Below, in pieces: positions 1 through 10,556 of a stretch of DNA of 64,000 nucleotides. The notes under the pieces were generated by a model that was given only the letters and a program-made list of their open reading frames with translations, ran no database searches and was not told the DNA's origin. The translations under genes and the position numbers were made by a program. How positions within the stretch are numbered: position 1 is the first letter of the stretch; each line of letters begins with the position of its first letter. The stretch is from Saccharum officinarum (lineage: Eukaryota > Streptophyta > Magnoliopsida > Poales > Poaceae), in contig CM036221.1 of NCBI GenBank assembly GCA_020631735.1, forward strand, positions 16,721,381 to 16,785,380. Reading direction: 5' to 3'.

Positions 1-680
1 AAATAATGGAGTATTCTTGTACAAATAATGGTTAGCATGAAATACATCATTGAGTTTATATCTTCTGTTTGCAAGTATATTCAAGTAATCTGTACAAGTC
101 ATGGGATTCTTTTCTGAACTCATCTGCCCTGAGACCTGGGATTGGCTTCTCCTTCTTTTACCTTTTTACAATTTCTGGTGACAGAGCAAGGTTCTGGTGA
201 ATGGTGATAGATTACATTTCCACAAGACTTGTTCAAGATATTGTTAATTAGGATTTCAACACATCTCCATATTCCAGAATCAAGAAACTAGGATAGCATC
301 ATGCAACGGCCCCTTAATAGAATTTACATTACAAAACTGAAATAACATCTCTAGCTAACACCTTAATTGTATCCTATGACTTCTACAATTAATGTCCTTT
401 TGTAAGAGAGATGCATTTTTCTCCAGAATCACACTTTGGTCAAGCTAATCAATTATTGAATACTATGCTGACTTCAATAGATATCTGACTGAAACATCAA
501 AAGGAATGCTAATTTTAAGGCATTTGGTGTTTGCACACAATTTAAAAGAGCCCAATACAAATATGTGAGTAACATGGCAGTGAATTCAGCAACTGAACTG
601 CATTAATTTCCATCTCAGTCCGCGAAACTAAGGTATATCACGCTTCACAATTTCCCCATTCAAATTGCATACCAACCAAC
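1..680. other. AT-rich non-coding flank
   Basis: No exon of the adjacent methyltransferase gene and no other coding segment was found on either strand. It is probably a long intron of that gene. Confidence 0.45.
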
Positions 681-722
681 CTAACTTCGCCGGCTGTACT
701 GAATGATGAGAAACCCACCAAC

Positions 723-1174
723 CTCATTGCCCAAAAGGAACGCTGTGCTCCGACGGAACGGGTGCGCGGTCACCGGCTTCGCGTCTTCGGTGATCTCCAC
801 GCCGCAAATGTCACACCCTCTCTCGTCCTGCAACAAAACGCGGCACAAACTCATGGCATTCATACTCAGCAAAACAAACGGAGGACAGGACAGGGGACTA
901 GGGTTTAGGGGTTTGGTGAGGCCAGGGGCCTGCTCGACGACAGGGCGGGCTAGCTTGCCTTGAGGTACGCGCGGGCGAGGGCGAGGGAGGCGAAGTGGCG
1001 GAAGCGGAGGTGCGATGTGGCGCCGTGGCTGCCGAAGGCGCTGACGTCGCGGCGGCCGACGACGACCACCTCCGCGACGCCGAACGCCGTCGCGCTCCGC
1101 GCCAGCGTCCCCACGTTGTGCCGCTTCGCCACGTTGTGGACCACCACCACGCTCTCCACCGCCGCCGCCGCCAT
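723..1174 (-). CDS. SpoU/TrmH-type RNA 2'-O-methyltransferase, first two exons (partial)
   Basis: Two exons on the minus strand. Exon 1 (1174-959) encodes 72 residues beginning MAAAAVESVVVVHNVAKRHN, then a stretch with VAEVVVVGRRDV, as in the start of plant SpoU-family tRNA/rRNA ribose methyltransferases (SAM-dependent, trefoil-knot fold). Exon 2 (827-723) is exactly 35 codons, contains PFRRSTAFLLGNE, and is bounded by a TTGCAG acceptor and a GTTGGT donor; both junctions are phase 0. Intron 1 (828-958) begins with GC rather than GT. The catalytic C-terminal exons are not seen in 1-720 and should lie off the left edge or beyond a long intron. The start ATG is the first in frame, in a GC-rich context normal for grasses. 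The gene is divergent from the SRP-receptor-like gene about 370 bp away. Family assignment is from motif recall; the substrate (tRNA or rRNA) is unknown. Confidence 0.75.
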
Positions 1175-1540
1175 GCCCGCCGCTTTCGCCGCGCCTGCTC
1201 GATTCGCCGCCGCCGCCGCCGCCGCTGGCTCGGGTTACGCTCGGCAAATGGAAAGAGTTCCCGTGCACCGTCTCACTGATGAGTGGGCCCGGAGCTTAGA
1301 ACTAATCCAACCGCGCACCATGCACGTTGCGGATCGGTTTGCCACGCAGCGGGCCCCACCTGTCATCGTGCTCGTGTCGTGCGCTCCATCCCGGAGATCG
1401 ACTCGTACTGGAGGAGGAGGCAACCGGAATCCAGAGAGAGTCGGATCCGATCGGAGGCATCGCTCTGCACATACAAGAAGAGAAGGGGATCTCCTTGATC
1501 CGCAATTCCGCATCGATCCGAAGGTTTGGCGGCAGGCAAG
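1175..1540. promoter_or_regulatory. Shared divergent promoter / 5' UTR interval
   Basis: About 366 bp separate the methyltransferase ATG (minus) from the SRP-receptor-like ATG (plus). The interval is GC-rich at its left end and becomes 5'-UTR-like towards 1541. Head-to-head placement suggests one bidirectional promoter, or that the right-hand gene arrived beside an existing promoter. No clear TATA box was recognised. Confidence 0.4.
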
Positions 1541-3049
1541 ATGTTGGAGGAGCTGCTCTGCTCATCTTCACGCGCGGCGGCCTGATCCTGTGGGCGCTCA
1601 GCGGCGGCAAGGGCTCGCCGGTCGACGCGCTCATCCGCAACTGCCTCCTCGAGGAGCGGTCCGGCGCCGACGGGCCCGGCTTCACCCAGGACGGCAAGCG
1701 CGCGCTCAAGTGGGCGTTCCACAACGGGCTCGGCCTCGTCGTCCTGGCGGTGTACAATGCTCGTGGTGATCCTGAATCTGACGGCAATGGTGATGGTGAT
1801 GGGAGCAAGCAGGATGCCTCCGATGGCGTCTCCGGGGAGAAGGAGGAGAAGGAAGATGGCCAGGCCTTTGATCTGAGTTTCTTCTCGAATCTGCGAACAA
1901 GGTTCACCCACAGCAATAAGAATAACACTAACACCAACAAGCCGACCAATAAAGATGTCAATAAGAGGAAAAACCCTAGGGATTGGAACAACAATTGGCA
2001 TTCAGACATGAAGCTGGATTTCTCAGACCCAGCCGATGCCAGAAAGCGGACGGATCAAGCGCGAGTCAATCAGGGACAGAGCAAGATCGATGTTGCTGAA
2101 ACGGTTGAAGATGGCCCAAGAAACCAAGGGATGGTTCTCCTCAGTGTTCCAGAGCATTGCAGGTGGCAACAGCGTAATCAAAAGGTCTGATCTGCAACCC
2201 GCGCTCAAGGCTCTCAAAGACAGGCTGATGACGAAGAACGTGGCAGAGGAGATCGCCGAGAAGCTCTGCGAGTCCGTCGCCACAAGCCTGGAGGGCAAGA
2301 AGCAGGGGTCTTTCACGAGCACAGCATCCACCGTCCAGGCCGCCATGGAGGCGGCTCTGGTGCGTATCCTGACCCCAAGCTGGTCCATCGACGTACTGAG
2401 AGACGTGCACGCGGACAAGGACACTGGGAGGCCGTACGTGATCGTCTTCGTCGGGGTGAACGGCGTCGGCAAATCCACCAACCTCGCCAAGGTCGCCTAC
2501 TGGCTCCTCCAGCACGACCTCACCGTCACACTCGCGGCGTGCGACACCTTCCGGTCCGGCGCCGTCGAGCAGCTGCGCACCCACGCGCGCAGGCTCCAGA
2601 TACCCGTCTTCGAGAAGGGGTACCAGAGAGACCCGGCGGTCGTGGCGAAGCAGGCTATAGAGGAAGCGACGCGGAGCAGGTCAGATGTCGTCCTGGTCGA
2701 CACCGCTGGGCGTATGCAGGACAACGAGCCGCTCATGAGGGCGCTCTCCAAGCTCAACAGCCCGGACCTGGTCCTGTTCGTCGGAGAGGCGTTGGTTGGA
2801 AACGACGCCGTCGATCAGCTCACCCAGTTCAACCAGAAGCTCGCGGACCTGTCGGCTGTTCCTGCAAAGAAGAGGTTGATCGATGGCATCCTGCTCAGCA
2901 AGTTTGACACTGTTGATGACAAGGTTGGTGCCGCGCTTTCCATGGTTTATGTGTCTGGAGCTCCGGTCATGTTCGTCGGCTGTGGTCAGTCTTACACTGA
3001 CCTGAAGAAGCTGAATGCCAAGTCCATTGTTAACACCCTCCTCAAGTGA
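1541..3049 (+). pseudogene. Signal recognition particle receptor subunit alpha-like, frameshifted and internally deleted
   Basis: SR-alpha is the ER-bound GTPase that docks SRP-ribosome complexes. The ATG at 1541 gives MLEELL, as expected, but a tandem TGCTC duplication (about 1554-1563) shifts frame and the reading frame stops at 1583. The SRX domain resumes in another frame with FTRGGLILWALSGGKGSP, but after VVLAVY (about 1755) the conserved remainder of SRX is missing and the text jumps to an acidic linker (DPESDGNGDGD). A second shift lies between about 2090 and 2140. From there the NG GTPase domain is open to 3048: GVNGVGKST (G1, 2455-2481), DTAGRMQDNEP (G3, about 2698), SKFDT (G4 region, about 2899), and the usual C-terminus DLKKLNAKSIVNTLLK. 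Three residues are missing after RALSKL. The reading region shows no introns, so a decayed retrocopy is possible, though no poly(A) tract is clear. An ATG at 2036 could still give an NG-only protein of 337 residues. Confidence 0.85.
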
Positions 3050-3336
3050 ACGCTACTGCTGCTACTGCTGTGTACTCTGCCCGTTTGCGGTTTGCCAATC
3101 CCCTCCCCCTTGTTATAATCTGTTCTTTAAGTTGGACGTTTTATATGTTTGTTACACATTATTATACAAAGTGCCATGAATAAAACTTGCCATATGTTCA
3201 CTTATATATGACTGAAAAGAACAAAAAAATTTGCCGGCATGGGCATGCCTGCACTTCGATTTGTAGGGTTGAAAATTGACAGTTTGTTAAAGGCACTTTG
3301 TAGTTTGTTTTCGAAGTTTCTGTCACCCCCGTAGGC
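3050..3336 (+). other. 3' flank of the SR-alpha-like pseudogene
   Basis: AT-rich sequence with several possible plant polyadenylation signals (for example AATAAA near 3178). No further coding sequence was seen. Confidence 0.4.
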
Positions 3337-3560
3337 CGTAGAGTCGTCCTCAGTATTCCAATGAGAATCAGCATGTGCTGTAAAGGTTTATATGCGAATA
3401 CGGTGAAAGAGATATTTTATGGGTATAAATAATGTACAATGTTTTGGAGCGTGGAGTGCTATAAAGCACCATTCTAGTTGAGGTGCTTGATGATTTCGTA
3501 CAATGTGTGTCCTCAAGCCCACACTCATTCTTATCTCTCTCTAGATGGTCACCGGTGCAA

Positions 3561-4540
3561 TCAACAACAGTGATTTTAAAGTTTTGTGTCATCTGATCAT
3601 CTCTCACTCCCAACCTTCGTGAAACCGTGGGCATGATTAATCGCGCGTCTATCTAGGCAGACCCACCCCTCTGTGAGGCTTCGAGTGGCAAGGCAGACAG
3701 ATCTTGTTGTCGAACACAACTTTCCTATCCTTTGGCACACTAGAGATCATCTCCACTCTCCACTGAGGGAGCGCGAGCTACCCGGTCCCCAAGCCTTTGT
3801 CTGATTAGTAGAAGTTGAATAGGAGTTTGATCTTCTTGGAAGCATTGTGTTGGCCGCTGACGATGGTACCTACAGTGCAAAGTATTCATCATCAAGTAAC
3901 ATCCCAAAATAAAAAGATTTGGGGGGTGATAGTGTCCCACTAGCGATGACCCAGCAGGGTAAGGGAGCGTGCTGCCTCCCACTCCTAGCGTCGCTCTGTG
4001 GGCATCGGCGACAACATTGTGGCCAAGAGCAATAACATGGATACAAATGTGGGTAAGGAGGAACACTAAAGTGGGTGACACATGAAGGAGCTTCTCAGCC
4101 AAGAAACCCTCCATTGGTGGCCGCGGACATTGACTGTAGGATAAATAAAGCAAAGAAGAATGCTATGACTAAAAAGATAGTCCTAGGTTTTGAATGCTAA
4201 ATAGAAAAACTAAACATTTATTAATAAGAAGTAGGTAGACTAATTGATGGTTATAGTCTACTAAAAAATAATTCGTGCTTAGTTCATGTTTAACCCATCA
4301 TTACATGATGAGCTAATTTTTAGTCTAGTGATGCAAATGATGCTGGAGCTAGGTATGGTGATTTTCAACTCTTTCTATATCTCATAATAAATAAGTTTCC
4401 GAGATTTCAAAAGATAATATTTTACAAGAGCATGCGACCTCCCCTTCACTTGTTCAGTGCTAGAGATCGAGCATTTTTGGATCCCACGGGCCACGACCAC
4501 ATCGCACCCTAGCAGGGTCGCAACGGCCCTTTTTGGTGAC
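3561..4540. other. ~980-bp segment present in copy A only
   Basis: Copy B joins sequence equivalent to 3560 directly to sequence equivalent to 4541. No terminal inverted repeats, convincing target duplication or conserved ORF was found. The short minus-strand ORF at 3740-4153 has no recognisable domain. It is either an insertion in A or a deletion in B. Confidence 0.6.
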
Positions 4541-4734
4541 AAATTTACAAGTTTGTCTCGGCGGAAATGTCGATTCAGCTGAAGTTACGAAAAACATATT
4601 GTACCTTTTGGTCAGGATGGCAGAAAGGTAATTGTCAACGTATATAAAATCAAGTGGAAATCCCTCGGTGTGCCTCTACGCGTGCATGTCACGTGACTGG
4701 CGGCGGGATCTCCTACACCACCACCCACAAATCT

Positions 4735-5640
4735 TGTTTTTTTCAAAAGGCGGCAAAAGATTTTGCCATATTTTTATTAGACGGGGAAAAAGAAAAAACG
4801 GAAACAAAACATAATTACAATAGAAAAACACCGACTCCACTATCGCCTACCCCTCTGGCCACAAGGCCCAGAGAACCCAACTCTGAACACCGCCTAGTAA
4901 ACGCAACGCTGCGAATCCCCTTTGCAGGATAACAGCAAAAGGAACACCTGAAAGACAAACTACTACACCCAGATACAACACACGAAGATCAAGAACACTG
5001 CTGCTGCGACTAAACCGCTTGCGCATTAGATCTCGTGGCCAACTGGTACTGCTCGGTGTCTTCCTTGCATAGAAATGCCACTTGTCTCGGTTGCAGCGAG
5101 ATGTTCTGAAAAGTTCTACAATTTCGGTCCTTCCCTATGTTCCACCAGTAATAGATTAAGATGCTATCAAAATCTTTCCTCTGCTTGCTTTCAATCTTTG
5201 AACGGCATATGCGCCAATAGTTGTGGAGCGAACCTTCCGTTCGCACAGTGTCAATGGTAGCAAGCCCAAAACACTGCTTTAGTGTCTCCCAGACTTGCTT
5301 TGAAAAAACACAATCTTTACATAAGTGTGTTGGCGTTTTCGGATTACTTCCACAGAGCTTGCATATTGGATCATGTGGCCATTGCTGCTTCATCAAGTTG
5401 TTCGCAGTTAGAATCAAGGTCCATGCAAAAATTTTGCATTTTTGTTCCGCCTTAGGTTTCCATATCAGCATCATTTTCAGTTTACTAAAAGCCCCTTGAA
5501 ATTATATTGCATATGCACTGTTAGTTGTGTATTCTCCATCATCTGTCCATCGGCAAACGATGCTATCCTCTGTATTTTTTCCAACTGAATACGCTCGACG
5601 GCTTCCCAGAGCGTCACATGTTCTTGCAATTCCTTTACCG
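4735..5640 (-). mobile_element. 5'-truncated LINE (non-LTR retrotransposon), copy A
   Basis: A perfect 15-bp target duplication (ACCACCCACAAATCT) flanks the element at 4720-4734 and 5641-5655. The T run at 4737-4743 is the poly(A) tail of a minus-strand element. Next to it lies the GGCGGCAAAAGATTTTGCC 3' end typical of grass LINEs. About 906 bp remain, so most of ORF2 is lost, as expected from incomplete target-primed reverse transcription. Confidence 0.92.
5010..5474 (-). pseudogene. LINE ORF2 C-terminus (zinc-binding zf-RVT region)
   Basis: 154 open residues. They include IWKPKAEQKCKIFAW and CKLCGSNPKTPTHL followed by a downstream Cys, the CxxC...H..C pattern of the zinc-binding domain downstream of plant LINE reverse transcriptase (PF13966 type). 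The polymerase and endonuclease domains are absent because the element is 5' truncated, so this cannot be a working retrotransposon. The near-identical copy at 54036-54500 is also open. Confidence 0.85.
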
Positions 5641-5689
5641 ACCACCCACAAATCTAGAAGCACGCAGAGATAAGATAAGCCAAAATTAG

Positions 5690-7305
5690 ATTCAAAATCT
5701 CAATCTCTGTCTCTCTTCTTGCCATTCTGGGTCCTCAGAAACCGACGCGTCTCCTTCCCGTCTCGCACCTGCTCCTCCCGTGACAGCGACGGCGACAACG
5801 GCGACGAGGTAAGCGCGCGATTCGCCTCGAGATGAAATCTCCTTATTCTCAATTGCTTCGAGCTTTGACTGCTCGTCTTAATCCGTGCCGATTCGCTCTG
5901 CCTTGCGCTGCATCCGCGGCGCTAGGTTGATTAGTTTCGCTGGACATCAAATCGCTGGTGGGGGAATTGGGATCAGGAGAGCGAATTCAGCTGGGATGCG
6001 TTATTTAGCTTGCTGTTTCCCTCGATCGATTGAAGCGTATTGGGTTCGATCGGGTTTGCGGCGCGAAACGGGGGCTTCATTGGACCCCTGGCGTTCAGAA
6101 AATTGGCGTTCCTCGAGCAATCCGATAGCGAGCATGCTGAGAAGCACTTCGTGCTTCGTGGAGGGCTTCGCCTCGCTTCCCAGGTGCATAGATTGGGGAA
6201 ATATTGAACTGCAGGTAGCGCTGTGACGTACGACCTCATAGAATTTGGATTCCAGGCCTCCAGGGGGTGTTGCGGATAATCAGCCAGGTACCATCATAGT
6301 GTGGGGATTAATGATGTGGTTGAGGGAAGCAGGCGAGGATTAATAAGGCACCGTATGTATGGGATAGAGATATTAGCTTGGTGAATTGGTGAAAGCCTAA
6401 AAGATGCAGTGGCGACCAAAGCCTTTCTCATATGGCGAAGCTCAACTGATCAGGTTGTTTCACCATTCTGTATAGCAATATGTCATTTATCGCCCCCACG
6501 TGTCAAGTGATGACTATGTTTAAATAAATATGATTTTACAATGACAAATCATGAATCAATTCGCTAAACAAATGGTCTGCCTTAAAAGATGGCCTCTGTA
6601 GACAAGCTTCAAAATCTGAATTTCTTGTGTGCATTATTTCAGTATAGCTATTTGCAAAGGCTCATCGGTTGTGAAACTTGTAGTTGTGTACGATGACCTA
6701 TTACCCTGGAAACAACATTTGGTTACCAAATTCTAGTGCTGGTTGATACTAAACATGTGGAGCTTATTCCTGTTGATGAGTGGAAAGAAGAGAAATCTCC
6801 ATTTTTCTTTAATACCTGATTTATATTCTTTTTTTATGACCAAAAAGCTCAAGATTCTGCTCTTATTTGAAAACTTAAGCTCCCACTATTTTTATACTGA
6901 TATGGTTCATATCGAATGTAAAGGACTTTCACAGAAAAACCTTTTTATAACATGTTTCTGAGCAGCCCACGACCCCCACCCATATGATTATATATGCTCC
7001 CACAGAAATTTATCTGATTAGACTTATAATAACATGCTATAATTTCAATCATGAATACAGAAAAGTTTTCAATGTATTGTCACACAGCTTGCAGTTTCAA
7101 AATGGCATGGTGGAAATGAGAATTGAAAAGACCGTTGATACTACTATTAGGGTTTGCTACTAACTTTACTTTTCTGGTGTAGATATTTTCAGTTTTCACC
7201 ATTTCAACCCAAGGCTTTAAGCAAGTAAAGCATGCTTATGCTTCCAACCTTAGGTCAGAATATATTAATAATCTTGGAATAAAGAAGGCACCTTCTTGGT
7301 AAGCA
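5690..7305 (+). other. Gene-like fragment, unidentified (leader exon plus possible short exons)
   Basis: A CT-rich leader (5690-5811) ends in GACGAG followed by the strong donor GTAAGC, like a plant 5'-UTR exon. Downstream, short open stretches lie near splice-like signals: one with LAFLEQSDSEHAEKHFVLRG (about 6090-6200), one with VVKLVVVYDDLLPWKQHL (about 6665-6725), one with VELIPVDEWKEEKSP (about 6755-6800), and one ending RSEYINNLGIKKAPSW (about 7190-7303). I do not recognise the protein, and stops between the pieces prevent a clean model. All of it recurs in copy B. It could be the remnant of a real multi-exon gene or a chance mosaic. Confidence 0.35.
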
Positions 7306-7575
7306 CTAACTCCTGCCTTTGGTCACTGACGTTTTGGCAAAGTACAGTTGATCCCCCCATCCCATTTTATTTGAATTTTTATGATTAGAGCTGTTGCTTC
7401 TCCTATGAGTCTCCTGGTCGTCGATGTCGGACAGGCGCTTCGTCTCGCATGGCGTCGGCGCGGTGGGGCCGACGAGCACCAGCTCCCTCCGACGCACGGC
7501 GAATGCGAGCGTCGTCGTCGTCATGGCCGGCGCCTGGACGTGCTCCGTTTTGACTTGGGAAAACCCAAACAGCAA
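7306..7575 (-). pseudogene. BAHD acyltransferase N-terminal fragment 1, copy A
   Basis: The minus strand carries about 50 residues of a BAHD N-terminus (FAVRRRELVLVGP followed by TAPTPCETKRLSDIDDQET), then unrelated residues. BAHD enzymes transfer acyl groups from acyl-CoA to alcohols or amines. The HXXXD and DFGWG catalytic motifs lie much further downstream and are absent. The piece closely resembles fragment 2, 3.3 kb to the right on the same strand. Confidence 0.75.
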
Positions 7576-7983
7576 CAGGATGAAATTCTCAAGTGTGTTG
7601 TGCGCTATTCAAAGATGCATGCCTAGATATGCAAGACTTGTAGATGCTGTGCAGTGCGGGCACATCGTTTCCAAGTTTGGACAAAATTATCAAAGTGAAG
7701 ATGCTTGGTTGGTATCCATCGATTTCTTAGATTATGCTGCATTTGTCGGAATAAGCCGGCAACAGAGTACTAGGGCTGAGTCCAGTGCTAGGAGCTGACA
7801 GCAACGAAAAGGAGTCCTCCAAAATTGCATGAACACTGGGAATTCAGTGCCATTATATTGTACTTTTCGTCGTCACTGTAGTGTAGCCTTTTGAGAATTC
7901 AGATGCCTTTTGCAGGATCTCACGTCGTCATAGCCTAAAGCAAGGATGAAATCTATAACTTCTAGTGAACTTTGTACATATTA

Positions 7984-8092
7984 AGGCTTTGTTTGGAACA
8001 CGGGATTTTTTTTTCATATTTCTGTGGTTTTTCTACGAAAATAAACTAATTCCTGTAAAAATTCTACACAATTCCTGTGTTTCAAAGAGACC
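7984..8092. mobile_element. Tourist-like MITE (PIF/Harbinger), copy A
   Basis: 109 bp between TTA direct repeats (7981-7983 and 8093-8095). The ends are imperfect inverted repeats: AGGCTTTGTTTGGAACAC at left and, on the complement, GGTCTCTTTGAAACAC at right. It has no coding capacity. Confidence 0.8.
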
Positions 8093-8966
8093 TTAAGAAA
8101 ATATATATGATACAAACATGCCCAGCCCAAGGATGATGTTCAAAACATTTTCAACCCCATGAGCTTTTGAATCATCATCCGACTTCTGTCCAGTAGGACG
8201 TCGCAAATAGACCCAATGAGCATTTCAGGCCCGGCCCGCAAAACTTGATGAATAGGGACTAGAAAGTGAAATGTTAACCCGGAAAAAAATTTGTTGGCTT
8301 GTGTTTGGCTTGAAATTTTAATTTTAATTGTTTTTATACTAAAAATTGACAGGTGGCCCGCTCGGGCCTGGCCCATGAACACTGCTGCCACAAACTCCAT
8401 TCCTAAAAGGCTTTGGTCAATAAGTGCACAACGTAACGAACTAACGATGATTTCTAACTCATTTAGCCTGAAAGTTCTAAATAAAGCGAACAGCAAACTG
8501 ACCGAGTTACAATGTTTTTGCAAAAACAGTTCCCTAATTGGTTCATTATGTCAGACAAGGGTTTAAATTTTAATAAAGGTTCTCTAAATATCGGTTCATG
8601 TATTTTCCATTAGTTGTACCACCAAAAGTTTCCCTACTCACATGAGTGGAATCTCATAGTCGGTTTAGTAAGTTCCGAGACATTGACAAAATTGTCCAAG
8701 TCACTTCAGAATTTTCCCTACTCTCTGTACGTAAGTTAATTTATTATCGACGGAAGTCACATGATTATCTGAAAAACTTCCAAAGTGGAATGAAGAAGGC
8801 TGAAAGTTTATCAAATTTCAGCTTCTTAATTACTGTATCTGTCCATCCATCCCTATTGGGTATTGGCATTCCTAGCATTCAAAATTTGTACACAAATATA
8901 AGCGTTCTCAAGTATTCCACATCAACTTCAATTGATTAAATTATCTCCCAAGCTTGCTCCTAACGT
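8093..8966. other. No gene recognised
   Basis: AT-rich intergenic DNA. The open stretches on both strands (8140-8523 minus, 8646-8939 plus) show no domain, although they are preserved in copy B. Confidence 0.5.
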
Positions 8967-8971
8967 CCAAG

Positions 8972-9467
8972 TGTTGGAATAATCTCTCGTGAAGAGAGGA
9001 CTAAAGGACCGAGTCCGAGTCAACTTACGTGCCCTGATCGGGGCTCCCAACCAACTAATGGTTGCGGCCCCTGTCATGCAGCGCCATAATAAAAGGGAAG
9101 TTCGGCCCCTCACATAAACCAATGTTTCCCGTGAGACCAGCCACTCGTCCAACACTCCTAACCCTAATCCGATCTAGGGAGCGTCGTGAACGATGAAAAG
9201 GCCGCCGCCACCACTGGATGCCGCTGCTGTCCACCGCGAGGGAGATCGACTACAGGACGTGAACTGCGAGTCTACACCAAGCGGATCTATGTACTGCAAG
9301 TCTATTGCAACAACTACATCAACATGTCGCGCCGTGCACGATGGCCATTGCTGCAGGGGCGTCGGTTTCCACCTCAGACGAAGGTACGAACATAAAAAAA
9401 TCCTAATCTCTAAGTTCTAGGTGTTCTACTGTTGAGCTAGGCAATTAAGATTCTGATAAGTCTAACA
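8972..9467 (+). mobile_element. Solo LTR of a Ty1-copia-type retrotransposon, copy A
   Basis: 496 bp beginning TGTTGGAATAAT and ending GTCTAACA, flanked by a perfect 5-bp target duplication CCAAG (8967-8971 and 9468-9472). A CATAATAAAAGGG motif near 9085 may be its TATA box. No internal domain follows, so this is a recombination product. The short ORFs inside are LTR sequence. Confidence 0.9.
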
Positions 9468-9472
9468 CCAAG

Positions 9473-10068
9473 ATCAGGACATGCCACGAGCACTTTGATG
9501 AAGGGCATCAGAGCATTTTCTCTTTATGTCTAATCTATCCTAAACATGTTAGTGCTAATATATATACATGGACAGAGGCAGAAGATGAATGAGTTTCGAT
9601 GGTTTAGTAACAAAGGTAGCCCTTAAATAGTTTGAATATACTATAAAAGCTAGTCATGAACTAATAACTATTAAACTATAGATAGTCTAGTAAGTTGAGA
9701 AGGAAAAAAAATCAAAACTTATGGGCCATAAAGAAGAAAGGAATGATTTCAGTACAATTATTATTTTTTTCAGTTGAGGGGTAACTCTGGTCCATTATCA
9801 TTGCGTCACAGCCCACTCAGCCACCATCTTAGCACGTAAATGCACTCACACAGAAAGTTCAGTAGATTTTTTTTTTTGGATAACAAAAGTTCAGTAGAGT
9901 TCACTGAAAGGGGAATGAAAGAACCTGTGACTGTGAGCGGAGTGTGCCCACTGCCCAGTGCGACGCGGGAACGCTGGCCTCGGTGGGACGCGTGCTTCCA
10001 GCTGCTCCCGGGACCACGGCGGTGGGGTGGTCGTCGGCGCTGGGTGGCCGCGTGCGAGCTTCGCGACC
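9473..10068. other. Intergenic; GC-rich patch at right
   Basis: AT-rich to about 9840, then a GC-rich patch (about 9940-10068) that continues beyond the hAT MITE at 10272-10345. The MITE splits a once-contiguous GC-rich, possibly exonic sequence that I cannot identify. Confidence 0.4.
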
Positions 10069-10076
10069 GCGGCAGG

Positions 10077-10263
10077 CAGTGACGGAGCTAGGATTTTGGC
10101 ATAGGGTATGCCGCACCAAAATTCTCATATCCAATTTGGCAAAGACCTATTTAGCAATTCGATATACAGTAGCAAAATTTGCCTCATAATTTATAATTTT
10201 TTCTATCTGATCAGCCTAGGGTATGCCGCACCATACCCGTGCCACCCGCTGGCTCCGTCCATG
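10077..10263. mobile_element. hAT-type MITE, copy A
   Basis: 187 bp. It starts CAGTGACGGAGC and ends GCTCCGTCCATG, a 12-bp inverted repeat with two mismatches. A perfect 8-bp target duplication GCGGCAGG (10069-10076 and 10264-10271) is the hAT length. An internal TAGGGTATGCCGCACCA motif occurs near each end. Confidence 0.9.
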
Positions 10264-10345
10264 GCGGCAGGAAATAGCCTATGCCATCGGCGATGTTGTG
10301 GTTCCTGTGGAGTGCCAAGACGAAGCCGCCGCACAGCAGCCGGGA

Positions 10346-10556
10346 CACAGTGGCGGAACCAGGGGTAGCAGGGGCCGTGGGCCCCTAAAACAGTGATTTT
10401 TTTAATATACTATAAAAATTCAATTGTATAGCGCAAAAAGTTATCATTTCACCCATTTCTGATGATAATATTGTGGTTTTTGTTATGAATACTAAATGTC
10501 TAAATACATATGTAAAAGCATTGAAAAAACTATTGAGATATATCGTATTGCCCGGT
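10346..10556. mobile_element. Possible hAT-like fragment next to the BAHD fragment, copy A
   Basis: It begins CAGTGGCGGAACCAGGGG, resembling hAT-family termini in grasses, and then turns AT-rich until BAHD coding sequence resumes at about 10557. No matching right terminus or target duplication was found. Confidence 0.35.

Noticed and set aside
2036..3049. Intact FtsY-like gene of organellar or bacterial origin
   Set aside because: The C-terminal sequence and the upstream SRX and linker remnants match eukaryotic SR-alpha rather than FtsY.
8140..8939. ORFs preserved in both blocks as small genes
   Set aside because: Preservation is explained by the recent duplication; no codon bias, start context or domain supports coding.
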